DNA from: Moritella sp. Urea-trap-13
Lineage (GTDB): Bacteria > Pseudomonadota > Gammaproteobacteria > Enterobacterales > Moritellaceae
Direction: 5' to 3'
DNA length: 64,000 bases
Assembly: GCF_002836355.1 (NCBI RefSeq)
Contig: NZ_PJCA01000039.1
Coordinates: forward strand, 186,001-250,000
Made by a program: the position numbers and the translations under genes. Below are positions 1 to 10,027 of this stretch, one piece after another (the first letter of the stretch is position 1; every line of letters begins with the position of its first letter). Under the pieces are notes generated by a model. That model ran no database searches, was not told the origin of the DNA, and worked only from the letters and a program-made list of their open reading frames with translations.

Positions 1-655
1 AAATAATATAATCAGATACGTTTGCATGATAACGTTTCAAAGGGTGTGTACCTAACGTTCCTCTCGCAAAGATAAATAAAACCAAAATGAATAGAATTGA
101 ACTAATTGCAACCCAATAATTATTTAACAAAGGCGGTTTTACTTTTACATTAGTCGATACTTTGTGACCTAACGTAGCCAGTAGCCAAGTAATAAAAACA
201 ATACAAGCAGATATCTTTAAAACAGGATAATCAGTCCAAACACTTCGTAGAACGGCAATAGTATCGTCATCAACCAGGCCGAAAATAAAAATATCAATAT
301 AACTACCATACGTTTGGTAATAGTAGTAATTACAGATAGAGCAAACTACGAGTAGGAAAAAAATAACCGTAGCATAAATATTAAAATACCGAGTAAAACA
401 CTCAAAATATTGTTTCGAAGCCGCGCATAACATACCAATGAGAGTCGGTACTGCAAAACCAATAACAGCCACTTTTAGATCATAACGACTACCCCAAAAA
501 AATACTTTGAACAAATCATTTTGGTATAATGCTAACTGTTCAAAATCGACAATATTGTAAAGAAAAATAGCGCGAGCGAAGCTTAAAAAAATCACAGATA
601 AAAGAATATAAAAAGAAATTATTTTGGCTAATTTAGCAAAGTTTTGTTGGTACAT
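1..655 (-). CDS. LTA synthase-like membrane sulfatase, N-terminal part (gene runs off window)
   Basis: An open frame of 218 codons starts at the ATG whose first base is 655 and continues past the left edge. It begins MYQQNFAKLAKIISFYILL. I see several hydrophobic segments, then the sequence RYDLKVAVIGF, a DIFIFGLVDDDT stretch, and near the edge ARGTLGTHPLKRYHANVS. These are the hallmarks of the N-terminal membrane half of the LtaS/MdoB-type phosphoglycerol transferase (alkaline phosphatase superfamily) proteins; the catalytic sulfatase domain would lie outside the window. In Gram-negatives such proteins may transfer phosphoglycerol or phosphoethanolamine groups to envelope glycans or lipids, but the substrate cannot be read here. 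A TATAAT-like box sits upstream on the same strand. The family call is confident; the function is inferred. Confidence 0.75.
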   Translation of the reverse strand, partial: MYQQNFAKLAKIISFYILLSVIFLSFARAIFLYNIVDFEQLALYQNDLFKVFFWGSRYDLKVAVIGFAVPTLIGMLCAASKQYFECFTRYFNIYATVIFFLLVVCSICNYYYYQTYGSYIDIFIFGLVDDDTIAVLRSVWTDYPVLKISACIVFITWLLATLGHKVSTNVKVKPPLLNNYWVAISSILFILVLFIFARGTLGTHPLKRYHANVSDYII

Positions 656-690
656 AACATCTCTAAGGATAGGAGCGAAGTTGACAATAT

Positions 691-696
691 ATTATA
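691..696 (-). promoter_or_regulatory. Candidate -10 box of the LtaS-like gene
   Basis: A perfect TATAAT reads on the minus strand about 36 bases upstream of the LtaS-like start codon. No good -35 is visible at 17 bases, so this is a single-element guess. The palindrome CACGCGTG lies further upstream at 711-718. Confidence 0.3.
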
Positions 697-833
697 TACA
701 TCCGAGATTCCACGCGTGATCTTGGTATTCCTTCGAAAGCATTTGCGACATATTAGCGGAAATTAACATATTAATGCGACATGTGAAATAGCTAATATTC
801 AATACATAATCATGACCTACAATCTCCAGACAC

Positions 834-869
834 AAAAAAGCCCTACTCCAGAAACCTGATATAGGGCTT
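834..869 (-). terminator. Rho-independent terminator after trpS
   Basis: Arms AAGCCCTA (838-845) and TAGGGCTT (862-869) form a perfect 8-bp stem. Read on the minus strand it is followed by six T. It lies just past the trpS stop and closes the long leftward gene series that ends with gph and trpS. Confidence 0.85.
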
Positions 870-890
870 AATAAATTACATTACTGTAAA

Positions 891-1892
891 TTACTTATTA
901 GAAATAAAACCAACTGCTTCATACGCTTTCGCTAATGTTGGTGCAGCGCGCTCAGAGGCTTTCTCAGCACCGATACGCATGATACGGTTCAACTCTGTCT
1001 CATCAGCACGTAACTCGTGGTAACGCGCTTGAATAGGCTCAATCATAGCCACAACAGCGTCAGCGGTATCTCCTTTCAAGTGACCATACATTTTATCTTC
1101 GTATTCAGGCACAAGGTCAGCAATTGGACGCTTAGTCGCAACAGAAAGTAACGTCAGTAAGTTAGATACACCCGGTTTTTCTTTATTATCAAAGTAAATA
1201 CGTGCTTGCTCATCACTGTCTGTTACTGCACTTTTCAGTTTCTTGGCAATCTGCTTCGGCGGATCTAATAACTTGATATACGCTTTTGGATTATCATCAG
1301 ACTTAGACATTTTCTTCAGCGGATCTTGCAGGCTCATAATACGTGCGCCCAACGTTGGGATCATCGGTTCTGGCACTTTAAATACGTCGCCGTAGATATT
1401 ATTAAAACGCGTCGCGATAGTACGCGCTAATTCTAAATGCTGCTTTTGATCATCGCCAACTGGCACTTCATCTGCTTGATAAAGTAAAATGTCCGCTGCC
1501 ATTAACACAGGGTAAGTATATAAACCTGAATTACTGCTGCTTGAGTTGTTCGATTTATCTTTAAACTGCGTCATGCGGTTTAATTCACCCATCTGCGTAT
1601 AGCAGTTAAGTAACCAACTCAATTGAGCATGTTCTGGAACTTGAGATTGTAAAAAGATAGTCGACTTTTCAGGGTCTAAACCACATGCAACATACATTGC
1701 TAGGCCTTCAAGCACCTGCGATCTAAACTCTTTCGGGTCTTGGCGTACCGTAATGGTATGTAAGTCCGCAAGCATGAAATGACAGTCGCTGTGTTCCTGC
1801 ATGTCCAGCCATTGGTTGATGGCACCAATATAGTTACCAATCGTCATGCTACCAGAAGGCTGAATACCACTTAATACCACAGGCTTTGTCAT
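891..1892 (-). CDS. trpS: Tryptophanyl-tRNA synthetase
   Basis: Class I aminoacyl-tRNA synthetase that charges tRNA-Trp. The HIGH-type motif appears as PSGSMTIGN near residues 12-20 and the KMSKS loop as [10 protein letters not shown] around residue 195, both typical of bacterial TrpRS. The length of 333 residues matches the usual ~334. I start at the ATG at 1892 ([14 protein letters not shown]) because GGGA lies about nine bases upstream and the family starts there; an in-frame TTG at 1907 would only add five residues and destroy the ribosome site. It follows gph by 105 bp in the dam-rpe-gph-trpS order known from enteric and marine gammaproteobacteria, and a strong terminator follows it. Confidence 0.97.
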   Translation of the reverse strand: MTKPVVLSGIQPSGSMTIGNYIGAINQWLDMQEHSDCHFMLADLHTITVRQDPKEFRSQVLEGLAMYVACGLDPEKSTIFLQSQVPEHAQLSWLLNCYTQMGELNRMTQFKDKSNNSSSSNSGLYTYPVLMAADILLYQADEVPVGDDQKQHLELARTIATRFNNIYGDVFKVPEPMIPTLGARIMSLQDPLKKMSKSDDNPKAYIKLLDPPKQIAKKLKSAVTDSDEQARIYFDNKEKPGVSNLLTLLSVATKRPIADLVPEYEDKMYGHLKGDTADAVVAMIEPIQARYHELRADETELNRIMRIGAEKASERAAPTLAKAYEAVGFISNK

Positions 1893-1997
1893 ATATTTAT
1901 TTCCCAATCTCTTAATTTTTCAATTGTGGGCAAGTGCATCGACTTACCCAATCATGTTTATTTCGTTACGTTTTATGTCATTACGCAAGGTAATCGA

Positions 1998-2669
1998 TTA
2001 CTTCAATTTAACTGCAGATAGTAATTCACTGATATCATCGGCAACAAAGTCAGGGTTACTGTCGCTAATTGGAATACCGTAGTTATAACCATAAGTTAAA
2101 CCAAAGCTAGTAAAGTTCGCAGCTTGTGCGGCAATAATATCATTCTTAGAATCACCCACCATTAACGCATCAGCGGCAGTCAATTTATAATGCTCTAAAC
2201 AATGTAATAGCGGTAATGGATTAGGTTTTTTCTCAGCCAGAGAATCACCACCCAGCACCACTTCAAAAAACTCGCTAATACCGGCTAATTCAAGTACTGG
2301 GATAGCTTGTACCATAGGTTTATTGGTGACAATCGCCAGTTTCAAGCCAGCATCGCGCAGTGCTGTTAAGGTTTCTTTTACATTTGGATATAACACACTG
2401 TGCGTATATACATTGGCAGAATAGTGCTTTAAGAATGACGCTAGTGCATCATTAAATAATGCTGGGTCAATATCATCAGCAATGTTTACACTGCCAGACA
2501 ATGCACGTTGTACTAATACTTGCGCACCATTACCAACCCAACCACGTACTTCATCTTCAGAGAAATGAGCACGGTCAAAATCACTCAGCATGCAATTAAC
2601 TGCCGCGGCTAAATCAGGCACACTATCAACAAGGGTACCGTCTAAATCAAAACAAATAAGCTTAAACAT
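1998..2669 (-). CDS. gph: Phosphoglycolate phosphatase (HAD family)
   Basis: HAD-superfamily phosphatase that removes 2-phosphoglycolate, a product of DNA repair of 3'-phosphoglycolate ends. Motif I is DLDGTLVDS at residues 8-16 with the nucleophile Asp8 and general acid Asp10. Motif II is IVTNK, and motifs III/IV are the KKPNPLPLL lysine and VGDSKND acidic pair. The size (223 residues) and the cap region fit Gph. It overlaps the end of rpe by 8 bp, implying translational coupling, and sits in the rpe-gph-trpS order of the dam operon. Other HAD phosphatases look alike, but the context favours Gph. Confidence 0.93.
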   Translation of the reverse strand: MFKLICFDLDGTLVDSVPDLAAAVNCMLSDFDRAHFSEDEVRGWVGNGAQVLVQRALSGSVNIADDIDPALFNDALASFLKHYSANVYTHSVLYPNVKETLTALRDAGLKLAIVTNKPMVQAIPVLELAGISEFFEVVLGGDSLAEKKPNPLPLLHCLEHYKLTAADALMVGDSKNDIIAAQAANFTSFGLTYGYNYGIPISDSNPDFVADDISELLSAVKLK

Positions 2670-3336
2670 TGGCTTTTTCTAACTCCGAACGCATTTCATC
2701 AATGACTTTTTTATAGTCTGCTTGGCCGTAAATCGCAGAGCCCGCAACAAACATGTCTGCGCCCGCTTCTGCAATTTCACGAATGTTATCTACTTTAACG
2801 CCACCATCAATCTCGAGAATAATATCGCGACCACTGGCATCAATTAATTTACGTACATCGCGTAATTTCTGTAATGTAGCAGGAATAAAACTTTGACCAC
2901 CAAAACCAGGGTTTACTGACATCAGTAAGATCATATCTAACTTATCCATCACATAATCTAAGTGATGTAGCGGTGTTGCCGGATTCAATACCAGTCCCGC
3001 TTTTAAACCGTGTTCTTTGATTAGTTGCAAAGAACGGTCGACATGATCAGATGCTTCCGCATGAAAAGTGATCATTGTTGCGCCCGCTTTGGCAAATTCA
3101 TTAATCATGTGATCAACAGGACGCACCATTAAATGCACATCAATAGGCGCGGTAACACCGTGGTCACGTAAGGCTTTACAGATCATGGGACCTATCGTGA
3201 GGTTTGGCACATAGTGGTTATCCATCACGTCAAAATGGATGACATCGGCACCAGCGGCCAGCACAGCATCGACTTCTTGACCTAAGTTAGCAAAATTAGC
3301 CGATAAAATAGAAGGGGCAATCAGAAAGTTTTTCAT
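2662..3336 (-). CDS. rpe: Ribulose-phosphate 3-epimerase
   Basis: TIM-barrel enzyme interconverting ribulose 5-phosphate and xylulose 5-phosphate in the pentose phosphate pathway. Metal and catalytic signatures are visible: [11 protein letters not shown] at the N-terminus, [13 protein letters not shown] with the metal-binding His and catalytic Asp, VHLMV, the flexible loop NPGFGGQSF, and the phosphate-binding EIDGGV. The length of 224 residues is standard. It lies between dam (gap of about 190 bp) and gph (8-bp overlap). The gap towards dam holds two hairpins and a short direct repeat, so rpe-gph may have their own transcript end or promoter there. Confidence 0.97.
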   Translation of the reverse strand: MKNFLIAPSILSANFANLGQEVDAVLAAGADVIHFDVMDNHYVPNLTIGPMICKALRDHGVTAPIDVHLMVRPVDHMINEFAKAGATMITFHAEASDHVDRSLQLIKEHGLKAGLVLNPATPLHHLDYVMDKLDMILLMSVNPGFGGQSFIPATLQKLRDVRKLIDASGRDIILEIDGGVKVDNIREIAEAGADMFVAGSAIYGQADYKKVIDEMRSELEKANV

Positions 3337-3381
3337 TTGGCATGCTCTCAGTTGTTGTTATTCCATTACTCTGCGTAAATC

Positions 3382-3407
3382 TTACCCTAAGTTAGCCCCT
3401 AGGGTAA
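3382..3407. repeat. Hairpin between dam and rpe
   Basis: Perfect 8-bp inverted repeat TTACCCTA / TAGGGTAA with a 10-base loop. There is no clear T-run in either direction, so it may be an RNA processing site, a weak terminator or an operator for the rpe promoter. Confidence 0.45.
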
Positions 3408-3466
3408 AATAATAAAACCAGAATAACACTGACAACTGAGGTTTGACCGAAGAATGGAGGACGATT

Positions 3467-3486
3467 AACACGCAAAAGCGCGTGTT
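3467..3486. repeat. Hairpin downstream of dam
   Basis: Arms AACACGC (3467-3473) and GCGTGTT (3480-3486) pair perfectly around a six-base loop, about 45 bases past the dam stop. No T-run follows on the minus strand, so I cannot call it a standard terminator. Confidence 0.45.
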
Positions 3487-3501
3487 TAACTATCTAACCT
3501 A

Positions 3502-3550
3502 GATACAGTGCAAGCAACATAGCGTAAATTTAACGATACAGTGCAAGCAA
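3502..3550. repeat. 16-bp direct repeat straddling the dam stop codon
   Basis: GATACAGTGCAAGCAA occurs at 3502-3517 and again at 3535-3550, 33 bases apart. The second copy encodes the last residues of Dam (LLALYR). Because 33 is a multiple of three, the first copy would repeat LLALY in frame if the stop were read through. It looks like a local duplication that moved or preserved the gene end. Confidence 0.7.
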
Positions 3551-4342
3551 TTCGTCAACTTTGTTACGTTTACCAGCATTACGGCTAATGGTGCGTTTTA
3601 CCTGCACCACTTCAAATGTAGAGCCATGGTAGAGTTCACGGGTTAACGGAATATCATGATTGGAAACCAATACCGGAATGTTTCGCTGTTGTGAGGTTTC
3701 TCGTGACACTTTAGCCAGTAAAGCCTGATCATCAAGGCTAAAACCATTGCTCGAATACGAAGTGAAACTCGCGGTGGTGCTTAGTGGTGCATACGGAGGA
3801 TCACAATAAACCACATCATCACTGTTTAAACGCTTATAAACATCAGCATATGATTCACAAATAAACGTGGCTTTTTTTGATTTTTCAGCGAAGAAACGTA
3901 ATTCCTTTAACGGGAAATACGGTTTTTTGTATGATCCAAATGGCACATTAAACCCACCTGATTTGTTATAACGGCATAAGCCATTAAAACCATGGCGATT
4001 CATGTATAGAAACATCAACGAACGCTGATAAGGATCACTGGTTTTATTAAACTTCTCACGAATTTTATAATAACGCTCTTTGTCATTAAATTCGGGGGTA
4101 AAGAAACGCTGCGCATCGGCAATGAACTGCTCGGGTTTTTGCTGCAGGATCTTATACATATTAATCAAATCAGGATTAATATCATTTAACAGGTATTCGT
4201 CATAGTCAGTATTTAAAAAGACTGAAGCAGCACCAACAAACGGTTCAACTAAACGCTTACCTTTCGGTAATTTTTCACGTAGATGATCAACCAGAGAATA
4301 CTTACCTCCGGCCCACTTTAAGAAGGCTCGCGTTTTCTGCAT
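3530..4342 (-). CDS. dam: DNA adenine methyltransferase (GATC)
   Basis: N6-adenine methyltransferase of the Dam/M.DpnII class, modifying GATC sites for mismatch repair strand choice, replication timing and gene control. The AdoMet-binding motif FLKWAGGKYSL is at residues 8-18, followed by LVEPFVGAASVF. The catalytic motif CDPPY is near residue 180, followed by the target-recognition region. The length (270) and the HGFNGLCRYN segment fit the Dam family and not a restriction partner: no endonuclease gene is nearby. It sits between damX and rpe in the conserved order. Confidence 0.96.
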   Translation of the reverse strand: MQKTRAFLKWAGGKYSLVDHLREKLPKGKRLVEPFVGAASVFLNTDYDEYLLNDINPDLINMYKILQQKPEQFIADAQRFFTPEFNDKERYYKIREKFNKTSDPYQRSLMFLYMNRHGFNGLCRYNKSGGFNVPFGSYKKPYFPLKELRFFAEKSKKATFICESYADVYKRLNSDDVVYCDPPYAPLSTTASFTSYSSNGFSLDDQALLAKVSRETSQQRNIPVLVSNHDIPLTRELYHGSTFEVVQVKRTISRNAGKRNKVDELLALYR

Positions 4343-4411
4343 TTGTGACTTATACCGCTAAATAAAAGGGGGCCGATTGTACATGGATTACAGCGAAATT
4401 GCGCTGTTTTT

Positions 4412-5902
4412 TTATAAATCTCTTTGTATCTGAGTGAATCGCTTCAGCCACGGTTTATCTTTTTGTACCGCAGCTGGTAATTTCAGCTTTGCTGCATTCG
4501 CTTGTTCAACACTGCTAAAACTACCGTAAAGAACGACATACCAAGGTTTGTTATTGCGCACGGTTTCATAGGTCCAGATATTTTCAGGTAATTCATTTTC
4601 GTTTAAATACTGTTTTAGCTGTGATTCACGGCTTAAACCAGCAATCTGAAACGTATAATTTTTCGCCGGTTGCACCATCACCCAAGCTTTACCGTCAGCG
4701 ACTTCAGACGTACTTGCAATGGCTTTAATAACAGCATTATCAACATCGTCGATGTCCGCTTTACTATCAACTACAGCAGCAGGGTTGGCTGCATTTTGCT
4801 TAGCCAGCATCTTGTTCACCGCAGCATCATCAATCACCACACGCTGCTTCTGCGTTGGTAGAGTAGCTTCAGTCACTGGCGGATCTGTGAGGGTAATAGT
4901 TTGACCTATTTCGGTGGGTAATTCCTCATCCCAATCACTGGCAAACATTTGCGGTGTACTGGCATCTGCCGCAGTCGTGGCATCGCCAGCCTCAGGATCT
5001 GTCGCCACAGTACCGTCTTGTATCATCTGCAAATCAGTTGCTAATGACTCGTCCATCACGCGCTCAGCCGTTTGCTGTTGCTCTGTTTGATAGGCGTCAT
5101 ACAAGAATGAACCGGCACTACCAAGTAATACTACCCCAGCAATAATACCCGCTAAGTAGAACGACTTATTGCCTTTCTTCGCCGGTTGAGTTGCCACGTT
5201 CGCCACTGCTGAATCTGGGTTATATACTTGGCCTTGCATAATTGCTTGCGCACATTTAGCTAACTCGGCAGGGTTACCCTGACAGGCTTCAATTTGACGA
5301 TTAATCGCGTCCTGATTAACGAATGTCGGCTTGTAACCAGCGTTATTAAACTGTTGTTGTACAAATTTTACAGCGGCTTGCGGATCGAGTTCCGTCATTT
5401 CCAACTCCAATACATTGGTTGCTGATTTTGCAAACTGCAGCATAGTTATATCAACCCACTTACTGTCTGCAAATAAAATGATATTTACTTTAATACTAAT
5501 TCTATTATTAAGGCTTAGTTCGACTAATTGCGCAAATTCCGCAATGCTCGCAGCCGACAATGCCATCGCATTGTCAATACAGACCGTCAGCTCATACTCA
5601 AGCTGCTGAGCAAACAGCGGTAAGCTATCCACCAGTGGAATATGGGGATTAAAACGACCATCATAGCTAATCTGTTGTAATAATAACGTTCGCAACGCAG
5701 CATCATCATGACACTGCTGTGCATCAATAGTAATGGTTTTCTGATTAAAATCTGATTCTACATAATGCCGTAATACAGTTGATTTACCTGAACCTGATTC
5801 ACCGCTTACGAGTAATAAATGTGAAGAGAATTGTGTGAGATGACGCAGCCGTTCACACAGCTGCGTTTGAGAATATATTTCAGTTTGAACTGAATAGTGC
5901 AC
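4412..5902 (-). CDS. damX: DamX-type cell division protein with AAA ATPase and SPOR domains
   Basis: Inner-membrane protein with an N-terminal ATPase domain (Walker [10 protein letters not shown] at residues 34-42) resembling the ExeA/AAA_22 group, a single membrane helix near residues 247-268, an acidic Asp/Thr-rich periplasmic linker, and a C-terminal SPOR domain of about 80 residues ([19 protein letters not shown] ... WYVVLYGSF). SPOR domains bind denuded septal peptidoglycan. The start is uncertain: I use the GTG at 5902, which has AGGCGGA upstream and aligns with DamX relatives; a longer frame begins at 5938 inside aroB. Either way it overlaps the end of aroB. The SPOR end matches DamX strongly. 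Confidence 0.88.
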   Translation of the reverse strand: MHYSVQTEIYSQTQLCERLRHLTQFSSHLLLVSGESGSGKSTVLRHYVESDFNQKTITIDAQQCHDDAALRTLLLQQISYDGRFNPHIPLVDSLPLFAQQLEYELTVCIDNAMALSAASIAEFAQLVELSLNNRISIKVNIILFADSKWVDITMLQFAKSATNVLELEMTELDPQAAVKFVQQQFNNAGYKPTFVNQDAINRQIEACQGNPAELAKCAQAIMQGQVYNPDSAVANVATQPAKKGNKSFYLAGIIAGVVLLGSAGSFLYDAYQTEQQQTAERVMDESLATDLQMIQDGTVATDPEAGDATTAADASTPQMFASDWDEELPTEIGQTITLTDPPVTEATLPTQKQRVVIDDAAVNKMLAKQNAANPAAVVDSKADIDDVDNAVIKAIASTSEVADGKAWVMVQPAKNYTFQIAGLSRESQLKQYLNENELPENIWTYETVRNNKPWYVVLYGSFSSVEQANAAKLKLPAAVQKDKPWLKRFTQIQRDL

Positions 5903-6989
5903 TAGAGTCCGCCTGATTATGGAAGTTAACCACATCACGTAATGTGTTTTCAGTTACTGTCGATAACACTTCAGCACTACCGATGGAAGTTGGTAAAATG
6001 AAACGCAGTTGACCATTAAGTACTTTTTTATCACGCTTCATGTGTTGCATAAATGCACCAAAGTCCATTTCTGCTGGCGCCAGTAACGGTAATTCCGCTG
6101 CGGTGATTAGCGCGGCGATACGGGTTACTTGAGCGCGCGTCAATAAACCCATTGCTGCTGATGTCTGCGCAGCCATGATCATACCAGCTGCAACCGCTTC
6201 ACCGTGCAACCAAACGCCATAACCCATTTCAGCTTCAATAGCATGACCATAGGTGTGACCAAGGTTTAATAGCGCGCGTAAGCCATGTTCTTTTTCATCA
6301 ATGGCAACAATTTCGGCTTTAATTTCACAACAGCGATAAATTGCATACTCTAATGCCGCTGTATCAAGCGCCATGAGTGCTGCGATATTTTCTTCTAGCC
6401 AAACAAAGAAGTCGGCATCATAAATGATCCCATACTTAATTACTTCAGCCATACCAGCCGCCAGTTCGCGTCGAGGTAAGGTAGCTAAACAAACCGTATC
6501 AATAAAAACAGCATTGGGCTGATAAAAAGCGCCAATCATATTCTTACCTAATGGATGGTTAACTGCCGTTTTACCGCCAACCGAGGAATCAACTTGACTC
6601 AACACAGTCGTCGGGATTTGGATAAAGGGGATACCGCGTTGGTAACAGGCGGCCGCGAAGCCAACCATGTCACCAATAACACCACCACCGAGAGCAATCA
6701 ACGTGGTATCACGTCCACAATTCTCACGCAGTAGCGCGGTAAATATTTCATTTAAAGTATCTAAGGTTTTAAATTGCTCACCGTCAGAAAGAATAATACT
6801 GTCAAATTCATAGTCATGTAACAATGCTTGAACGCGTTGTAAATACAACGGTGCAACCGTATCGTTGGATATCACGACGACTTTATTGGTTGTTATCGCA
6901 GACTTAAATTGCTCTGCTTGCGTTAATACGCCTTCACCAATATAAATAGGGTAGCTCCGCTCACCCAGTTCAACAGTTAACCTTTCCAT
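5880..6989 (-). CDS. aroB: 3-dehydroquinate synthase
   Basis: NAD- and metal-dependent enzyme that cyclises DAHP to 3-dehydroquinate, the second step of the shikimate pathway. Visible signatures are the NAD-binding [13 protein letters not shown], the [18 protein letters not shown] substrate loop, and the zinc-ligand region [23 protein letters not shown] containing the histidine ligands. The size of 369 residues is a few more than the E. coli protein, with the extra residues at the C-terminus ([11 protein letters not shown]). It lies 10 bp after aroK, so the two probably share one mRNA, and its last codons overlap the start of damX. Confidence 0.97.
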   Translation of the reverse strand: MERLTVELGERSYPIYIGEGVLTQAEQFKSAITTNKVVVISNDTVAPLYLQRVQALLHDYEFDSIILSDGEQFKTLDTLNEIFTALLRENCGRDTTLIALGGGVIGDMVGFAAACYQRGIPFIQIPTTVLSQVDSSVGGKTAVNHPLGKNMIGAFYQPNAVFIDTVCLATLPRRELAAGMAEVIKYGIIYDADFFVWLEENIAALMALDTAALEYAIYRCCEIKAEIVAIDEKEHGLRALLNLGHTYGHAIEAEMGYGVWLHGEAVAAGMIMAAQTSAAMGLLTRAQVTRIAALITAAELPLLAPAEMDFGAFMQHMKRDKKVLNGQLRFILPTSIGSAEVLSTVTENTLRDVVNFHNQADSSALFSSN

Positions 6990-6999
6990 GTGACCTCAA

Positions 7000-7515
7000 T
7001 TAAAAATCTAGTAACTTTATAATCTGATTCGCAACAATTTTAGCGCTTTGCTCATCTGTTTTAACTGTAAAATCAGCAATCTCTTCATACAAAGGATTGC
7101 GATCATCAGCTAATGTTTCCAGAACATCACGTGGTTCTTCAGTTTGTAGTAAAGGACGACGCTTATCGCGTGACGTTCTTACCAACTGCTTATCAATAGT
7201 TGTTTCTAAATAAACAACTACACCACGAGCAGAAAGATAGTTACGACTTTCTTTACTTAAAATTGAGCCACCGCCCGTTGCTAACACAATGCCTTGCTCT
7301 TGTGTTAGATCGTCAATAACTTCCGCCTCACGAACTCTAAAACCAGCTTCACCTTCAACATCGAATACCCATGAAATGTCTGCGCCAGTGCGACGTTCAA
7401 TTTCATGATCCGAATCGATAAAGTCTAAATGCAACTGGCTAGCTAGTTGACGACCAATTGTACTTTTACCTGCGCCCATTGGGCCTATTAGGAATATATT
7501 ACGTTTTTCAGCCAT
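7000..7515 (-). CDS. aroK: Shikimate kinase
   Basis: P-loop kinase that phosphorylates shikimate at the 3-hydroxyl. Walker A is GPMGAGKST at residues 11-19, the substrate-binding [11 protein letters not shown] follows, and the second shikimate-binding site is the LATGGGSIL stretch. The lid region has KRRPLLQ. The length of 171 residues is that of AroK and not of AroL by context: aroK-aroB-damX-dam downstream of pilQ is the conserved arrangement. The 215-bp gap to pilQ contains a terminator and two hairpins, suggesting that aroK has its own promoter and a structured leader. Confidence 0.96.
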   Translation of the reverse strand: MAEKRNIFLIGPMGAGKSTIGRQLASQLHLDFIDSDHEIERRTGADISWVFDVEGEAGFRVREAEVIDDLTQEQGIVLATGGGSILSKESRNYLSARGVVVYLETTIDKQLVRTSRDKRRPLLQTEEPRDVLETLADDRNPLYEEIADFTVKTDEQSAKIVANQIIKLLDF

Positions 7516-7617
7516 TTTAACTCTTCAATAAATCTAAAGTAATAACACCCTTTTTCTTAGGGGGCACCAGACCTACCTATAAAATGTCCTCTTGATTATA
7601 ACAATCAGTGATGAGAC

Positions 7618-7637
7618 ATTTTGGCAACAGCCAAAAT
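7618..7637. repeat. Perfect hairpin in the aroK leader
   Basis: ATTTTGGC and GCCAAAAT flank the tetraloop AACA. No T-run follows on the minus strand, so it is more likely a leader structure or operator than a terminator. Confidence 0.5.
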
Positions 7638-7643
7638 CAGCAA

Positions 7644-7665
7644 CACCCGGTAAAAAAACCAGGTG
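7644..7665. repeat. Imperfect hairpin with A-rich loop in the aroK leader
   Basis: CACCCGGT and ACCAGGTG pair with one mismatch around a six-A loop, next to the perfect hairpin. Together with that one and the pilQ terminator there are three stem-loops in about 100 bases upstream of aroK. Confidence 0.4.
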
Positions 7666-7680
7666 ATGACATTTCAGGCA

Positions 7681-7718
7681 GAAAAAGACCGCTATTTATA
7701 TAGTTTTTACGGCCTTTT
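7681..7718 (-). terminator. Rho-independent terminator after pilQ
   Basis: On the minus strand AAAAGGCCG pairs with CGGTCTTTT (one G-T pair) and is followed by a T-run. It lies 13 bases past the pilQ stop and separates pilMNOPQ from aroK-aroB. Confidence 0.8.
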
Positions 7719-7730
7719 GTCAAAGGTAGG

Positions 7731-9962
7731 TTACAACGTATCCACTACCACTTTTGGTGTAACGAAGATTAACAGCTCTCGTTTCTGATTAATATTCTTA
7801 GTACTACGGAATAATACGCCTAACCAAGGGATATCACCGAGAACCGGAACTTTCGTTACAATCTTTTTAATTTCATGCTTAAATATACCGCCTAACACCA
7901 CAGTTTCGCCATTTTCAACCAAAACTTGGGTGCTAATAACTTGGGTATCAATCGATACAGCTTCGCCACCCACGGTCTTAACATCCTCACCTCGGGTATC
8001 TTGATTTATTTTCAAATCTAAGATGATTTTATTATCCGGGGTGATATGTGGTGTTACTTGTAAACCCAATACCGCTTTTTTAAAGGCGATAGAGGTAGCA
8101 CCACTCGAACTTGATTCAACATACGGGATTTCCGTACCTTGCTCAATATACGCTGACTTCTGGTCGGTAGTGGTAATTCTTGGACTTGCGATCACTTCTG
8201 CTTTTTGTTCTGCTTCTAACGCAGAGAGTTCTAAATCAAGTATTTGCCCACTGGCTAACTCTGCGATTTGAAACGCAATAGAACCCGCTGGTGATGCAAC
8301 AGGTAGATTAACATTGAGACGGTCACCAATAGCAGGGACATTACCCCCAGCCAATGAGTCATTGCCTTCAATAGAACCCGATGTTGAACCTAAGCCACTA
8401 CCAATATCCGTACTGCCACTAAGACCCCAGCGGATCCCGAGTTCATCATCTAGGTTATCAACCACTGACACCATTCTTGCTTCAATAATAACCTGACGTA
8501 CAGGTACATCAAGTATATCAACAATACGTCTTACATTGGCAATAACTGTCACTGTATCTTTAATCAATACCGTGTTAGTTCGTTCATCAAAACTAACAGA
8601 GCCGCGTGATGATAACAGACTAGAATCTTTTTGTGACAAAAGCTTGGTAATATCGGCCGCTTTAGCAAAGCTAATTTGGATAAACTCCGATTGTAACTCG
8701 GCTAAATCAGCCACTTCCTTCTTACTAACAAGATCACGACGCTCTAAGGCCGCTAGCTCATCTGCAGGTGCAACCATCAACACATTACCGTCGAGCTGCT
8801 TACTCAAGCCTTTCACTTTCATTACAATATCAAGCGCTTGCTCCCATGGTACACTATCTAAACGCAGGGTGATATTACCATTCACGGAATCTGTGGTAAC
8901 TAAATTAAACTCATTAAAATCAGCGATTAACTGCAGTACGGTACGTACTGGAATATCTTGGAAGTTCAGTGAAATCGCCTGCCCTTGATATTTACTGCCT
9001 TTTCCATCCGCATCTTTCTTGGTAATTTCAATCACAAAGATATTATCTGCTTGATCATAGCGGTAATTAAAGTCATCACTAACGTCTAGTTCAAAAGACG
9101 TGAGCCCTTCATCATGAAAAGTTTCGATGGCGGTGACCGGGGTACCAAAATCTGCTACATCTAAAATATAGAGCAATTTTTTCAAAATGGCGGTGCTATG
9201 AAATTCAGCCACTAATTTGTTGCCTTTACGCTTAATATCAACGGCCATCGAGCTGTTTTTCATGGTTAAAATTAATTTGCCACTGCCATCATTACCGGTA
9301 CGAAAATCAATACCACGCACTTGGTTTACAAAACCACTAAAATCTTCTTCCTCATCGTCTGCAATAGGGATGATATCTTCAAGTTTAGGTGACTGCACCG
9401 TCACTTGGCGACCATCTTCAGTGGCCAGCAAAGATGTGCTAACAGTGGCTGCTGGTAATACCGCACTATTTCCAGCCGTTGCCACTGTGGGCTCAACGGC
9501 AAGCACCAAGGTATAACTATTGGTGTTACTGTCTGCAACTTCCGGGACAATGAAATCACTGCTTAACAGTCCAAAAGTAGCGATTAAACTATTATTACTT
9601 TGAATAATTTGATACGGCACCAGTGCATCTAAAGCGATGGTGATTTTAAGGCCTAAATCGACACGTTCTGCCGCTACATTCAACACATTACCTTGTTCGA
9701 TAACCACAGGGTTAAGCAACAAAGTAGAGCTAGCATCGGGTACTAAGATAACCAGTTGATGTGGTGAATAGTGTAGTTTATCCGCATATTCAACAACATT
9801 TTCATTAAATTCAAATTCAAGTTCTAGTTGGCCTTCGGCTAACGAGTTTAAATGAATTTGCTTTAATTGTGGCTCAGCAAAACTGAAAGCAGAGCATAAA
9901 AGTGTGGTACATAAAACCAATACCTTGACGATATTGGTACATCTTACATATGATTTAGTCAT
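7731..9962 (-). CDS. pilQ: Type IV pilus secretin PilQ
   Basis: Outer-membrane secretin forming the channel through which the pilus passes. A signal peptide ends near SFA (about residue 29). The N-terminal half is an AMIN-type region predicted to bind peptidoglycan, followed at about 330-400 by the STN/N0 domain (ISLNFQDIPVRTVLQLIADF), an N1 domain at about 425-500 (FDERTNTVLIKD), and the secretin barrel domain at about 555-740 with the VPVLGDIPWLGVLFR signature. The length (743) is normal for PilQ. It is last in pilMNOPQ, 65 bp after pilP, and followed by a terminator. Confidence 0.97.
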   Translation of the reverse strand: MTKSYVRCTNIVKVLVLCTTLLCSAFSFAEPQLKQIHLNSLAEGQLELEFEFNENVVEYADKLHYSPHQLVILVPDASSTLLLNPVVIEQGNVLNVAAERVDLGLKITIALDALVPYQIIQSNNSLIATFGLLSSDFIVPEVADSNTNSYTLVLAVEPTVATAGNSAVLPAATVSTSLLATEDGRQVTVQSPKLEDIIPIADDEEEDFSGFVNQVRGIDFRTGNDGSGKLILTMKNSSMAVDIKRKGNKLVAEFHSTAILKKLLYILDVADFGTPVTAIETFHDEGLTSFELDVSDDFNYRYDQADNIFVIEITKKDADGKGSKYQGQAISLNFQDIPVRTVLQLIADFNEFNLVTTDSVNGNITLRLDSVPWEQALDIVMKVKGLSKQLDGNVLMVAPADELAALERRDLVSKKEVADLAELQSEFIQISFAKAADITKLLSQKDSSLLSSRGSVSFDERTNTVLIKDTVTVIANVRRIVDILDVPVRQVIIEARMVSVVDNLDDELGIRWGLSGSTDIGSGLGSTSGSIEGNDSLAGGNVPAIGDRLNVNLPVASPAGSIAFQIAELASGQILDLELSALEAEQKAEVIASPRITTTDQKSAYIEQGTEIPYVESSSSGATSIAFKKAVLGLQVTPHITPDNKIILDLKINQDTRGEDVKTVGGEAVSIDTQVISTQVLVENGETVVLGGIFKHEIKKIVTKVPVLGDIPWLGVLFRSTKNINQKRELLIFVTPKVVVDTL

Positions 9963-10027
9963 TTCATCATCCCTGAAAATGGCTTAATTGTGGTCTTGGT
10001 TACTACGCACGATTGTCTTGCCTGCTA

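Noticed and set aside
8536-8988. A 150-codon frame on the plus strand opposite pilQ
   Set aside because: No motif, membrane or repeat pattern; pilQ on the other strand is complete, so this is a shadow frame.
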